Assembly (NCBI GenBank): GCA_964494505.1
Contig: CAZBRO010000007.1
Span: forward strand, 62,001-126,000
Length of the DNA stretch: 64,000 nt
Direction: 5' to 3'
Source of the DNA: CAIYRG01 sp964494505
GTDB lineage: Bacteria > Pseudomonadota > Alphaproteobacteria > Micropepsales > Micropepsaceae
Shown here: positions 31,541 to 40,353 of the stretch, in pieces
Position numbering within the stretch: position 1 is the first letter of the stretch
Layout of the letters: each line of letters begins with the position of its first letter
Position numbers and translations under genes: made by a program
The notes under the pieces: model-generated
Database searches by the model: none
Seen by the model: only the letters and a program-made list of their open reading frames with translations
Told to the model about the DNA's origin: nothing

Positions 31541-33469
31541 ATGGCGACGCGATCCAAGAGCGGTTCACGAGCGAAAGCGAAGAAGCCGGCGCGTGGCCTG
31601 CGGGCAAAGCCGCGCAAACCGGCAAAGTCGAAAGCCGCTCCCAAGTCGCAGACCGTGCGCAAAGCGGGCAAGCGCGCCAAACCAAAGCAGGCGCCGGCAA
31701 AGCCGCGGCTCGCACCTGCCGCTTCGGTACCCGTACTGAAGCCGATGCCTGCCGCCCCCGCACGCCGTCGCTTGCGTCCGCGCGCCGCCGTACCCGCACA
31801 GCCAAGGCCCGCGCCGCAGGTGCGCGCAAAGCTGCTGGCCGCCAATCCCTACGACATCGATCTCGACCGCAACCCGGCAAATTTCCAGCCGCTGACGCCG
31901 CTTTCCTTTCTGGAGCGGGCGGCACGTACCTGGCCGGAAGCGACCGCCATCATCCACGGCGCCAGGCGCTATAGTTATGCGGAATTCTACGCCCGTTCGC
32001 GCCGGCTGGCGTCCGCGCTCGCGCGGGAAGGAATCGGACGCGGCGATACCGTCTCGGTGCTTTTTGCCAACACACCGGCGATGCTGGAGGCGCACCATGG
32101 CGTCCCCATGACGGGCGGCGTCCTGAACGCGCTCAACACACGCCTCGATGCCGCGGCAATCGCTTTCATGCTCGATCATTCGGGCGCGAAGCTGTTCATC
32201 GCCGACCGCGAATTTGCCGGCGTTGCGAAGGCCGCGCTCGAACTCGCGAAAGTGAAGCCGCGCGTCTTCGTCTATGACGATCCCGAATTTCCGCACACGG
32301 GCGAATTGCCCGGCGCGACTGATTACGAGGAATTCGTCGCGGGCGGCGATCCGGAATTTACGTGGGAGCCGCCATCGGACGAATGGGACGCGATCTCGCT
32401 CAATTACACGTCGGGCACCACGGGCAATCCCAAAGGCGTGGTGTGCCATCATCGCGGGGCCGCGCTGATGGGTTATGCCAATATTCTTGCCTGCCGCATG
32501 GCCGAGCGTCCGGTCTATCTCTGGACGCTGCCGATGTTCCATTGCAACGGCTGGTGCTTTCCCTGGACGCTGGCGCTCGTGGCGGGCACGCATGTGTGTC
32601 TGCGCTGGGTGCGGGCCAAGGACATGTACGCGGCTATCGCGGAGCACAAGGTCACGCATCTCTGTGGCGCACCCACCGTGATGTCGCTGCTGCTGAATGC
32701 GGCGCCAGAAGAAAAGCGCAGCTTTTCGCACAGAGTGAATTTCGTGCATGCGGCGGCTCCTCCGCCGGAAGCCATGCTGCTCGCCATGCTGGAGGCGGGA
32801 TTCGAGCTCACCCATGTCTATGGGCTGACCGAGACCTATGGCCCGGCAACCGTCGACGCATGGCATGAAGAATGGGACAGCCTGCCGCTGAAGGAACAAG
32901 GCGCCAAGCGTATCCGGCAGGGGGTGCCCTACCCAGCGCTCGAACATCTGACGGTGCTCGATCCCTTGAGCCTCGAAGCGGTGCCGGCGGACGGCGCGAC
33001 CCTCGGCGAGGTGATGTTCCGGGGCAATATCGTGATGAAGGGCTATCTGAAAAATCCGAAGGCGACCGAGGACGCCTTTGCGGGGGGCTGGTTCCATTCG
33101 GGCGATCTGGGCGTCCTGCATCCGGATGGCTACATCCAGCTCAAGGACCGCTCCAAGGACATCATCATCTCAGGCGGTGAGAACATCTCATCCATCGAGG
33201 TGGAGAATGCGCTCTACCGGCACCCGGCCGTCCTGTTCGCGGCCGTGGTGGCGAGGCCCGACGAGAAGTGGGGCGAGACGCCCTGCGCGTTCGTCGAGAA
33301 GAAGACGGGCCATGAGGCCGTGACCGAAGCCGACCTGATCGCCTTTTGCCGCGAGAACCTCGCGCACTTCAAATGTCCGAAGAGCATCGTGTTCTGCGAA
33401 TTGCCCAAAACCACGACCGGGAAAATCCAGAAATTCCGTCTGCGGGATCAGGCAAAAACCCTGGCCTGA
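31541..33469 (+). CDS. Acyl-CoA synthetase with a histone-H1-like basic N-terminal extension
   Basis: A 642-residue protein. Residues 1 to about 98 are almost only Ala, Lys, Pro and Arg (AKKPARGLRAKPRKPAKSK and similar), like histone H1 tails or the DNA-binding part of polyhydroxyalkanoate granule proteins. From residue 100 (ANPYDIDLDRNPANFQPLTP) it is a normal medium/long-chain fatty acyl-CoA ligase: the AMP-binding P-loop YTSGTTGNPKG is at 289-299, VYGLTETYGPA is the A5-like motif, and SGGENISSIEVE and TTTGKIQKFRLR close the C-domain. The family normally begins at the ANPYD part. A GTG at 31820 could give the short form but has no ribosome site, so I keep the full frame. The tail may anchor the enzyme to DNA, granules or membranes (inference). 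Confidence 0.85.
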   Translation: MATRSKSGSRAKAKKPARGLRAKPRKPAKSKAAPKSQTVRKAGKRAKPKQAPAKPRLAPAASVPVLKPMPAAPARRRLRPRAAVPAQPRPAPQVRAKLLAANPYDIDLDRNPANFQPLTPLSFLERAARTWPEATAIIHGARRYSYAEFYARSRRLASALAREGIGRGDTVSVLFANTPAMLEAHHGVPMTGGVLNALNTRLDAAAIAFMLDHSGAKLFIADREFAGVAKAALELAKVKPRVFVYDDPEFPHTGELPGATDYEEFVAGGDPEFTWEPPSDEWDAISLNYTSGTTGNPKGVVCHHRGAALMGYANILACRMAERPVYLWTLPMFHCNGWCFPWTLALVAGTHVCLRWVRAKDMYAAIAEHKVTHLCGAPTVMSLLLNAAPEEKRSFSHRVNFVHAAAPPPEAMLLAMLEAGFELTHVYGLTETYGPATVDAWHEEWDSLPLKEQGAKRIRQGVPYPALEHLTVLDPLSLEAVPADGATLGEVMFRGNIVMKGYLKNPKATEDAFAGGWFHSGDLGVLHPDGYIQLKDRSKDIIISGGENISSIEVENALYRHPAVLFAAVVARPDEKWGETPCAFVEKKTGHEAVTEADLIAFCRENLAHFKCPKSIVFCELPKTTTGKIQKFRLRDQAKTLA

Positions 33470-33510
33470 CGCTCGGGAGAGCGCCGTCGGGTGGCGCAGG
33501 AACGCGAACG

Positions 33511-33684
33511 TCAGTGGCTATGCGTTCGCAATCTTTCGAGTTCGTCCTTGAGCCGGAGCTTTTCCTTTTTCAGAGCCGCGACGCGCATCTCATCCCATCC
33601 GCTATGGGCCAGCTCGCTTTCTATAAGCTCTTGAATTTTCTTATGTTTATCTGCGATTTCCCTGAGGTGTGACTCTAACGCCAT
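33511..33684 (-). CDS. YdcH family (DUF465) small protein
   Basis: A 57-residue helical protein starting MALESHLREIADKHKKIQ and ending LKDELERLRTHSH. The pattern of Leu/Glu/Lys heptads and the KKEKLRLKDE segment identify YdcH (DUF465), a small coiled-coil family of unknown function. A second member lies at 33936-34142 in the opposite direction, so the two are divergent. Confidence 0.85.
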   Translation of the reverse strand: MALESHLREIADKHKKIQELIESELAHSGWDEMRVAALKKEKLRLKDELERLRTHSH

Positions 33685-33783
33685 GGGTAGCCTCGTCGAT
33701 GAAAGGCCGGAAATTAGAGCACCGTGAGGAGCGTTTGTCACCCCTTGACGTGCCATCCGGCCTCCCCCCCAACCCATCACCAA

Positions 33784-33817
33784 TTCGCGAGCGGCGCGCG
33801 AAATTGCTGCTCGCGAA
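33784..33817. repeat. Inverted repeat between the two ydcH genes
   Basis: TTCGCGAGC (33784-33792) pairs perfectly with GCTCGCGAA (33809-33817) over a 16-nt loop. It is in the 251-nt divergent gap between the ydcH genes, which contains no other gene. It could be an operator or a transcript hairpin. Confidence 0.4.
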
Positions 33818-33935
33818 GGGCGAAAAACGCCCTCGACAAGCCTCGCGGCAAGGATCAAGAGAAGCGCCCTGAGCGCAATCCAAGCGGCGCGGGGGCGCGG
33901 TTCGCCGGTGGGGTGCGCAGGCGATCAAGGGCTTC

Positions 33936-34142
33936 ATGACGGACGAAGAAGAAAAAGCCTTGAGGGCCAAGCTCGCGGAGCTTCGCCAGGAGCATGGCGA
34001 TCTCGACGCGGCCATTGCCGCGATTGCGGACTCGACCCATCGCGACCAGCTTCAGCTCACGCGCCTGAAGAAGCGCAAATTGCAGCTCAAGGATCAGATC
34101 GCCCGGATCGAGGATTCGCTTCTGCCCGACATCACGGCTTGA
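33936..34142 (+). CDS. YdcH family (DUF465) protein, second copy
   Basis: A 68-residue helical protein (MTDEEEKALRAKLAELRQEH) with the LTRLKKRKLQLKDQI segment near the C-terminus that defines YdcH. It is divergent from the other copy and convergent with the diguanylate cyclase gene, overlapping its end by 11 nt. Its function is unknown. Confidence 0.85.
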   Translation: MTDEEEKALRAKLAELRQEHGDLDAAIAAIADSTHRDQLQLTRLKKRKLQLKDQIARIEDSLLPDITA

Positions 34143-34815
34143 ATTTCTTCTTTTGCACGTACATCGCGCGGTCGGCTTCGGCAAATGCAAAATCGGGGGT
34201 GCCGCCCGCCGTCAGCTCGCAGGCGCCATAGGAAAAACTCAACGGCACGATGTTTCCGTTCACCAGCGGCGGCTTTTCGATCAGCGATTGCGCGAGGCTC
34301 GCCCCCTTGCGCATCGCCTGGTCCAGCCTGACATGGGCGAGGATGACGGCGAATTCGTCCCCTCCGATACGCCCGAACACGTCGCTGTCGCGGATCTGGC
34401 CGGCCACCAGATTCGAAAAATGGGACAGCACCGAATCGCCTCCAGCATGACCGAACTCGTCGTTGACCGTCTTGAAATCGTCGAGGTCGAAATAAAGCAG
34501 AGTCGACGGCGTGCCATAGCGGTCCGCAAAACCGATGAAGCGCGAAATCTCGCGCACGAGCGCGCGGCGGTTCAGCACCGGCAGCAGCATGTCCTGATCG
34601 GCCGTGCGGGCCGTTTCTTCAAGGCGCGCGCGGGCTTCCGCAAGTTCCCGCCGGAGCTCGTCCGACTGCTGCATAAGGGATGCGACCGCAGCCCTGACGC
34701 GGGGGGTGAATTCGGCCTCCGGGATGCCGAGGGCCGACGCATCGGGCGCGCACGCGGCTGCATCCTCCTCCGGCTGCACGGTCAGGCCGGAATGCTCCGA
34801 TGTCTTGTCTCTCAT
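34132..34815 (-). CDS. Diguanylate cyclase (GGDEF domain)
   Basis: A 227-residue soluble protein. Residues 35-75 form a coiled coil, followed by a GGDEF domain with the intact catalytic motif GGDEF at 151-155. The product-inhibition site RxxD is also intact (Arg142-Asp145, exactly five residues before GGDEF). It makes cyclic di-GMP from two GTP. There is no sensory domain, so control is likely through dimerisation by the coiled coil or through partners. Its place beside ydcH and purE is a known arrangement in this class. Confidence 0.93.
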   Translation of the reverse strand: MRDKTSEHSGLTVQPEEDAAACAPDASALGIPEAEFTPRVRAAVASLMQQSDELRRELAEARARLEETARTADQDMLLPVLNRRALVREISRFIGFADRYGTPSTLLYFDLDDFKTVNDEFGHAGGDSVLSHFSNLVAGQIRDSDVFGRIGGDEFAVILAHVRLDQAMRKGASLAQSLIEKPPLVNGNIVPLSFSYGACELTAGGTPDFAFAEADRAMYVQKKKFKP

Positions 34816-34988
34816 GCTTCGCTCGCAGGGACCGCCGACTCAGAAACCGCCAACTTGGCATCAAACGCCAATCGCGCAAAGCGGAGCAAATCCGCTTCCT
34901 TCCGAGCGATCCGGCCCTATAATGCGCCGCTTCCGCCGGTCCCGCTAAGCCCCCCTGGGACAAAAAGGGAAGCCTGTCTCACATCCTC

Positions 34989-35516
34989 ATGCCCCCCCGA
35001 AAACACGTACCCCCTCCTCCCGTCATCGGCATCATCATGGGAAGCCGCTCGGATTGGCCCACGCTTCAAGCCGCGGCCCTGATTCTGGACGAACTGCAAG
35101 TGCCCTATGAGACGCGGGTGGTTTCCGCCCACCGCACGCCGGACCGGCTCTACGACTACGCCAGGAGCGCCAAGGCCCGCGGGCTGAAAGCTATTATCGC
35201 GGGAGCGGGCGGAGCGGCCCATCTTCCCGGCATGACGGCTTCCATGACGGTGCTGCCGGTTCTGGGTGTTCCCGTGATGACACGGACGCTGAAAGGGCTC
35301 GACAGCCTCTTGTCCATCGCGCAAATGCCGGGCGGCATCCCCGTTGCCACCTTCGCCATCGGCGAAGCCGGCGCCAAGAATGCCGGACTGTTCGCGGCCT
35401 CCCTGCTCGCACTCGAAGATGGCGCCTTGTCGAAGCGGCTGGAAACCTGGCGGGCGCGCCAGACGAAATCCGTGGCCGTCACCCCCGAAGACGCACCGAA
35501 ACGGACCCGCCGGTGA
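34989..35516 (+). CDS. purE: N5-carboxyaminoimidazole ribonucleotide mutase
   Basis: A 175-residue class I PurE, which rearranges N5-CAIR to CAIR in purine synthesis. Conserved stretches are IGIIMGSRSDWPT, SAHRTPDRLYDYA with the catalytic His, and AGAGGAAHLPGM. It is co-translated with purK through a GTGA overlap at 35513-35516. Confidence 0.97.
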   Translation: MPPRKHVPPPPVIGIIMGSRSDWPTLQAAALILDELQVPYETRVVSAHRTPDRLYDYARSAKARGLKAIIAGAGGAAHLPGMTASMTVLPVLGVPVMTRTLKGLDSLLSIAQMPGGIPVATFAIGEAGAKNAGLFAASLLALEDGALSKRLETWRARQTKSVAVTPEDAPKRTRR

Positions 35517-36619
35517 GCCAATCCCCATCTCTCAACGGTCCCCTTCCGCCCGGGGCCATCATCGGCATTCTCGGCGGCGGCCAATTGGGCCGCATGCTGG
35601 CGCTCGCCGCCGCCAAGCTCGGCTTTCGCACCCACATCTATTCCGACGAGACGGAATCCTGCGCCTTCCACGTGGCGACTAAGGGCACGCAGGCGAAATA
35701 TGACGACGCCGCGGCGCTCGCGGCATTCGCCGAGTCCTGCGACGTGGTGACGTTCGAGTTCGAGAACGTGCCCGAGACGACCTTGCATCATCTGGCCGTC
35801 CGCGTGCCGGTTGCGCCTCATCCCCGCGCTCTGGCGACGGCCCAGGACCGTTTTCTGGAGAAGAGCTTCGTCGCCGGATTGGGCATAGCCACGGCCCCCT
35901 TTCGCAACGTGCTGAGCGAGGCGGACGCGGCGAACGCATTCGCCGAGCTTGGCGGTCCCGCCGTGCTGAAGACGCGCCGGCTTGGTTATGACGGCAAGGG
36001 GCAGAAGATCGTGCACAGCGCAGAGGAATGCGCGGCCGCCTTCGCCGCCCATGGCAGCGTGCCGGCGATCCTGGAAAAATTCGTCGATTTCGCCTTCGAG
36101 GCCTCGGTTGTTGCGGCACGCGGCCGGGACGGCGCGTTCGCCGCTTACGACCCGCCGAGGAACGAGCACGAGAACCATATTCTGCGCCGCTCGAGCGTGC
36201 CTGCGCCCATCGGCGAAGCGGGCGCCCGGAAGGCGGTCGATATCGCACGCGCCATTGCGGAATCGCTCGATTATGTCGGCGTTCTCGGAGTCGAACTGTT
36301 CATCGGCAAGGATGGCGCCATCGCGGTCAACGAGATTGCCCCCAGGGTGCACAATTCCGGCCACTGGACCATGGAAGCCTGCATCGTGAGCCAGTTCGAG
36401 CAGCACATCCGCGCGGTTGCGGGCTGGCCGCTGGGCGAGCCTCAGCGCCATTCCGACGCGGTCATGGAGAACATCATCGGCGCTGAAGTCGAGGATTGGC
36501 GGGAGCTTGCCGGGCGGATGGAGGGTTTGCACATCTACGGCAAGCGCGAAGTGCGTCCGGGGCGCAAAATGGGGCACATCACGCGATTGAGCCCGCTCGG
36601 AACGAAGCGCCCGGGCTAA
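35513..36619 (+). CDS. purK: N5-carboxyaminoimidazole ribonucleotide synthase
   Basis: A 368-residue ATP-grasp enzyme that carboxylates AIR with bicarbonate, feeding PurE. It starts at a GTG that overlaps the purE stop. The N-terminal IIGILGGGQLGRMLALAA, the central VLKTRRLGYDGKGQ and NEIAPRVHNSGHWT are diagnostic. Its end (GTKRPG) converges with the DUF2283 gene, with a 4-nt overlap of the stop codons. Confidence 0.97.
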   Translation: MSQSPSLNGPLPPGAIIGILGGGQLGRMLALAAAKLGFRTHIYSDETESCAFHVATKGTQAKYDDAAALAAFAESCDVVTFEFENVPETTLHHLAVRVPVAPHPRALATAQDRFLEKSFVAGLGIATAPFRNVLSEADAANAFAELGGPAVLKTRRLGYDGKGQKIVHSAEECAAAFAAHGSVPAILEKFVDFAFEASVVAARGRDGAFAAYDPPRNEHENHILRRSSVPAPIGEAGARKAVDIARAIAESLDYVGVLGVELFIGKDGAIAVNEIAPRVHNSGHWTMEACIVSQFEQHIRAVAGWPLGEPQRHSDAVMENIIGAEVEDWRELAGRMEGLHIYGKREVRPGRKMGHITRLSPLGTKRPG

Positions 36620-36816
36620 TTTACTTCCACCGCGAGACCGTCTGCCGCCGATCCCGACAATGTCTCCGAAGCGTTGAGGATTTGAAGCGCCACAATACGG
36701 CCCGCCGCGTCGTAGTCGAGAATCACGCCCGGTTTCACGACCGCCGTGTCCTGCACTTTTTCATCCGAAAACCGGATGATGAGCACATCGGCTTGGCGGT
36801 CGAGTTTGACTTTCAC
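36616..36816 (-). CDS. DUF2283 family small protein
   Basis: A 66-residue protein beginning VKVKLDRQADVLIIRFSD and continuing GVILDYDAAGRIVALQILNA, the typical DUF2283 pattern. The family is small and of unknown function, sometimes placed in toxin-antitoxin-like pairs. The GTG start overlaps the COQ9 stop as GTGA, so it is the third gene of the def-COQ9-DUF2283 operon. Confidence 0.8.
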   Translation of the reverse strand: MKVKLDRQADVLIIRFSDEKVQDTAVVKPGVILDYDAAGRIVALQILNASETLSGSAADGLAVEVN

Positions 36817-37451
36817 GTCTTCGGCTTTCCGCGGAGCGTATCGAAAATCTTCAGCGGGTCGGGAAGCTTTGCCATCGCATCCTTCGCCGCCTTCTTGAAC
36901 GTCTCGATCTGCATCACATTGTCGATGCGGTGGCCCAGAAACGTCCAGGTCGCCTGATGGCCTTCGCTGGCATCGCTGAGCCAATAGGCAAAGGTCGCGC
37001 CATAGACGCCGGCAAGTGTCGCCCGCTTGGTGTAATAGGAAAAATCGCTGGAACGGTCGCCGGCCGCGCGCCAGATGGCGTCGACCGTGCGCATCACGAG
37101 CTTCGTCGCCAGCATCGCGTTCTGGGGCTGGGCGAGGAACGCAGCCGTGCGGCGCGCGGCTTCCTTGTGCGGCGTCAGCACTTCGATGCGCGCCCGCACC
37201 GCGCTCGCGATGCGCTCGCGCATTTTCCGCTCCGGCTCCTGTTTCAGGAGCATATCCGCCATGCGTTTGTCCGCCCAATGCGAGACCGCTTCGGCAAGGC
37301 TCGCAGGCCCTTGCGGGAACGCGTCCTGCATCTCACGCTTGGAGATTCCTGCCCTTTGGGCGGCTGCTTCGAGCGTCGCGTGGGAGAGCCCGGTTCGCGG
37401 AATTTCTGCCAGCGCTTCGGCGAGCACGCGTTCGCGCAAGCTGTCGCTCAT
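36813..37451 (-). CDS. COQ9 family protein
   Basis: A 212-residue helical protein. Its N-terminal third looks like a TetR-type helix-turn-helix (SHATLEAAAQRAGISKREMQ), and the rest includes WRAAGDRSSDFSYYTKRATLAGVYGAT, the hallmark of COQ9, a lipid-binding protein that helps ubiquinone synthesis. The bacterial family is named for being transcribed divergently near rpsU, and rpsU indeed lies 1.1 kb away on the other strand. It overlaps def by ATGA. Confidence 0.9.
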   Translation of the reverse strand: MSDSLRERVLAEALAEIPRTGLSHATLEAAAQRAGISKREMQDAFPQGPASLAEAVSHWADKRMADMLLKQEPERKMRERIASAVRARIEVLTPHKEAARRTAAFLAQPQNAMLATKLVMRTVDAIWRAAGDRSSDFSYYTKRATLAGVYGATFAYWLSDASEGHQATWTFLGHRIDNVMQIETFKKAAKDAMAKLPDPLKIFDTLRGKPKT

Positions 37452-38014
37452 TGGGGGGCCTTTTCCTGGTCGCGCTTGTTCAGCCAATGCTGGATCTCGC
37501 TTTCGAAGATCAGCTTGCCGATATCCTGCATCCGCTGCGGATAAAGCACGCCCTCGATGTGGTCGCATTCGTGCTGGACCACGCGGGCGTGGAAGCCCTT
37601 GGCGGTGCGCAGGATGCGCTTTCCCTCAGTGTCGTAACCGACATAGCGGATATGGCGGGGGCGCTCGACCCAGCCGCGCATGCCCGGCACCGAAAGACAG
37701 CCTTCCCAGCCGCCCTCGGTGGCGGGATCGACCACTTCGATCACCGGATTGATCAGTACGGTCAGCGGGGCCGTCAGGTCAAAGAATTCGGGGTCCGACA
37801 GTCCCTCCGAGCGGCCGGCGGGCGCCTGGAACACCACCACCCGCAAAGGCACATGAACCTGAGGCGCGGCGAGACCGGCGCCGTTCGCGTCCTGCATGGT
37901 CTCGATCATGTCGGCGACCAGCCGCTTGATATCCGGCGCCGTCGGATCGCGGACGGGTGCTGCGGTCTGCCCCAGGATCGGGTGCCCCATGCGGGCGATT
38001 TTCAGAATGGCCAT
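37448..38014 (-). CDS. def: Peptide deformylase
   Basis: A 188-residue metallo-enzyme removing the formyl group from nascent peptides. All three motifs are present: GAGLAAPQV, EGCLSVPG and QHECDHIEG, whose Cys and two His bind the metal. The start MAILKIARMG matches the family, while the frame is open further upstream into other sequence. Its stop overlaps the COQ9 start. It is unusual that fmt, its common partner, is absent here. Confidence 0.97.
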   Translation of the reverse strand: MAILKIARMGHPILGQTAAPVRDPTAPDIKRLVADMIETMQDANGAGLAAPQVHVPLRVVVFQAPAGRSEGLSDPEFFDLTAPLTVLINPVIEVVDPATEGGWEGCLSVPGMRGWVERPRHIRYVGYDTEGKRILRTAKGFHARVVQHECDHIEGVLYPQRMQDIGKLIFESEIQHWLNKRDQEKAPQ

Positions 38015-38030
38015 GGGCGGGAATATGGGA

Positions 38031-38432
38031 TCAGAGGCCGAGCGCGGCAATGCCGGCCATCGCGACCTGTTCGTCCTCATGGCTTTGGACCCCGGACACG
38101 CCCACCGCTCCGACGACAGCACCCTGATAAAGGATCGGCACGCCCCCCTGGACGTGGAAGGCGTCGGGAAAATTGAGTACGCCGGGCCTGTTTTTCACCG
38201 CTTCCTCCCAGGTCTTGCCGGTCCGGTGGGTGATGGCAGCCGAGCGGGCTTTCAGGGTCGCCACTTCGGAGGTTTGCGGGCGCGCCCCGTCCCCCCGCTC
38301 CAGCATCAGGAGCAGGCCGGAATCGTCGACCACCGCGATGGTGACGCCCCATTTCTGCTTCTCGGCCTCGGCCTTTGCGGCCGCCATGATGATATGGGCA
38401 TCGGAAAGCGTAAGAACGGTCTTGCTGCGCAT
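38031..38432 (-). CDS. GlcG/HbpS family haem-binding-like protein
   Basis: A 133-residue protein of the GlcG/HbpS fold. TLSDAHIIMAAAKAEAEKQ at the N-terminus, then VTIAVVDDSGLLLMLERGDG and GGVPILYQGAVVGAVGVSG are the family's conserved parts. Members bind haem or cobalamin or act in glycolate use; no such genes are nearby. It is 16 nt upstream of def on the same strand and may head that operon. Confidence 0.85.
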   Translation of the reverse strand: MRSKTVLTLSDAHIIMAAAKAEAEKQKWGVTIAVVDDSGLLLMLERGDGARPQTSEVATLKARSAAITHRTGKTWEEAVKNRPGVLNFPDAFHVQGGVPILYQGAVVGAVGVSGVQSHEDEQVAMAGIAALGL

Positions 38433-38490
38433 GTGTCCTTCCCCGGCACGGTTCTCAAGCCAGGTTCGTTATCACACCGGCGCCTAGCGG

Positions 38491-38519
38491 TAGACAGTTT
38501 AACGGCGTTCTGATACGAA
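38491..38519 (+). promoter_or_regulatory. Possible rpsU promoter
   Basis: TAGACA at 38491-38496 and TACGAA at 38514-38519 with a 17-nt spacer lie 31 nt before the rpsU start. The match is moderate. Confidence 0.35.
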
Positions 38520-38550
38520 CCCGCGGCCTAATTTGAAGAAGGAGCCTCGC

Positions 38551-38763
38551 TTGCAGATCATCGTTCGCGACAACAACATCGATCAGGCGCTCAAGGCGCT
38601 GAAAAAGAAGATGCAGAGGGAAGGCATCTTCCGCGAGATGAAACTCCGGGGCCATTACGAGAAACCGTCCGAAAAGCGCGCTCGCGAGCGGGCCGAGGCG
38701 ATCCGCCGCTATCGCAAGCTGCAGAGGAAGCGCCTGCAGCGCGAGGGCTTGCTGCCGCGCTGA
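38551..38763 (+). CDS. rpsU: 30S ribosomal protein S21 (bS21)
   Basis: A 70-residue basic protein of the small subunit. The sequence from LQIIVRDNNIDQALKALKK on is diagnostic. The start is a TTG at 38551, with AAGGAG at 38538-38543 at the right distance, and this gives the family N-terminus MQIIVRDNN. Starting earlier at the TTG at 38533 would translate the ribosome site itself. Confidence 0.96.
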   Translation: MQIIVRDNNIDQALKALKKKMQREGIFREMKLRGHYEKPSEKRARERAEAIRRYRKLQRKRLQREGLLPR

Positions 38764-38785
38764 AGGATTTGCCCGTATCGGGATG

Positions 38786-38819
38786 AAAAGGCTGCCGTCG
38801 GGCGGCCTTTTTTATTTTT
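38786..38819 (+). terminator. Intrinsic terminator after rpsU
   Basis: AAAAGGCTGCC pairs with GGCGGCCTTTT around a GTCG-type loop, followed by TTTTTTATTTTT. The A-tract on the left makes it usable from the other strand too, and it overlaps the stop codon of the convergent metal exporter gene. Confidence 0.9.
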
Positions 38820-39801
38820 CCGGGGCGCAGTCCTGGCACACCGCGATCTCGATCGTCACATGCGAAAGGCCGGCATGGCGATGACGGAGCTCGCTCTTGA
38901 TGTCGTCGGCTGAGCACGGGACTGGGCTTATCAGCGAGGCGATCAGCCCCCGGTGGCCCGGACCCAATCGCCACAGGTGCAGGTCGGCCACGTGGGCGTG
39001 AAGGTCGTCCTCCAGCGTGTGGCGGATGGCATCCGAAAGCGAGGGGTCGTCCTCGACATCGAGCAGCACGAGACCCGCTTGGCGCATGAGCTGAAGCGAC
39101 CAGCGCGCGATCACGAACGCGCCCAAAAGGCCCACCACCGGATCGAGCAGGCTGAACCCGAACCAAGCGCCCAAGACCAGCGCGAGGATGGCAAGAACCG
39201 AGGTTGCGGCATCCGCCAGCACATGAACATAGGCAGCGCGCAGATTGTAATCCTGGTGGCCGCTGCCCGCGGCGCCATGGGCATGGGTGTGCGCGTGGCC
39301 GTGGGAATGGGTGTGTTCGTCGACGTCGTGGTCGGCGTCCTCCTCGTCCTCGTGAAGCACGGCCGCGCTGATGATGTTCACGAAGAGGCCGAACGCCGCG
39401 ATGAAGATGGCTTCACGATATTGGATCGTAACCGGCGCGTAGATACGCATCGCGGATTCGACGGCGATGCCGAGCGAGATGATCCCAAGCACCATGGCGC
39501 TGGCAAATCCCGCGAGATCGCCGAACTTGCCCGAGCCGAAGGAGAAGCGCCGGTTCGTCGCGTGCCGCCGCGCCATCCAATAGGCCCACGCGGCAAGCCC
39601 CAGCGCCCCCACATGGGTCGCCATGTGCACGCCGTCGGCGAGCAGCGCCATGGAGCCGAAGGCCGCGCCCGCGACGATCTCCACCACCATGAAGAAGGCG
39701 GTCATATAGACCACCAGCTTGGTGCGGGATTCCGCTCGCGCGTGCCCTGCGCCGAGATAGATGTGGTCCTGGGTCCAGGCGTGATCGTGCCGCTCGCTCA
39801 T
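38812..39801 (-). CDS. dmeF: Cation diffusion facilitator, DmeF-type Co/Ni exporter
   Basis: A 329-residue inner-membrane exporter with six membrane segments. DGVHMATH in segment 2 and HVLADAATS in segment 5 hold the metal site. A long His-rich loop (HTHSHGHAHTHAHG) lies between segments 4 and 5, and the C-terminal cytoplasmic domain ends in Cys-x2-Cys. The N-terminal WTQDHIYLG with DHxYLG is typical of DmeF. It is probably an export counterpart to the nickel permease at 13.4 kb, although no NikR-like operator is apparent here. Confidence 0.85.
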   Translation of the reverse strand: MSERHDHAWTQDHIYLGAGHARAESRTKLVVYMTAFFMVVEIVAGAAFGSMALLADGVHMATHVGALGLAAWAYWMARRHATNRRFSFGSGKFGDLAGFASAMVLGIISLGIAVESAMRIYAPVTIQYREAIFIAAFGLFVNIISAAVLHEDEEDADHDVDEHTHSHGHAHTHAHGAAGSGHQDYNLRAAYVHVLADAATSVLAILALVLGAWFGFSLLDPVVGLLGAFVIARWSLQLMRQAGLVLLDVEDDPSLSDAIRHTLEDDLHAHVADLHLWRLGPGHRGLIASLISPVPCSADDIKSELRHRHAGLSHVTIEIAVCQDCAPEK

Positions 39802-39834
39802 GGAACGGAATATAGGCGCGAGAACGTGAAGTGA

Positions 39835-40353
39835 CTATGTGCGCGACGTTAAGACTGGCTTCTCGTGGCGGACCACGTAATGGCCGATCACCTCGATGGG
39901 TTCGGCGTCTACCCGGGTGAAGCCCGCGCCGGCGTAAAGCGCGAGCAGTTTGGCCCTCGGCTCGCAGTCAAGGCGAAGAAAACGCCGGCCCTTGGCGCGG
40001 GTTTCGGCCTCGCCCCAGGCAAGCATGGCATGGGCAAAGCCGCGCCCTTTGAATTTGCGCGCGACTGCCAGCCGGTGGATGTAGAAGGCCTCGCCTGCCG
40101 GGTCCGACGGCCAGAACAGCCTGTCTTCGCGGTGCAGATACATGCAGGCGGCGAGCGCGCCATCCACGCGCCCCGTGACCAGCTCGCCCGAGCGGGCGAC
40201 ATGGACGAGTTCATCCAGCGATGTCTCGTTCGGGCCCCACAGCTTCATGCCGGCGGCGATCAGCCAATCCGCCGCCTCGTGGATCAGCGCATCGGTCTCC
40301 GGAACCGCCTCCATCCCGGCGCGCGCGATGACCAGATCCATTGCAGCCGTCAC
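39835..40353 (-). CDS. GNAT family N-acetyltransferase
   Basis: A 172-residue acetyltransferase with the acetyl-CoA-binding motif A (IHRLAVARKFKGRGFAHAML) and an LRLDCEPRAKLLALYAGAGF segment. The GTG start overlaps the mmsA stop as GTGA, so it is co-translated with mmsA. The substrate is unknown. An ATG 12 nt inside is an alternative start. Confidence 0.88.
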   Translation of the reverse strand: MTAAMDLVIARAGMEAVPETDALIHEAADWLIAAGMKLWGPNETSLDELVHVARSGELVTGRVDGALAACMYLHREDRLFWPSDPAGEAFYIHRLAVARKFKGRGFAHAMLAWGEAETRAKGRRFLRLDCEPRAKLLALYAGAGFTRVDAEPIEVIGHYVVRHEKPVLTSRT

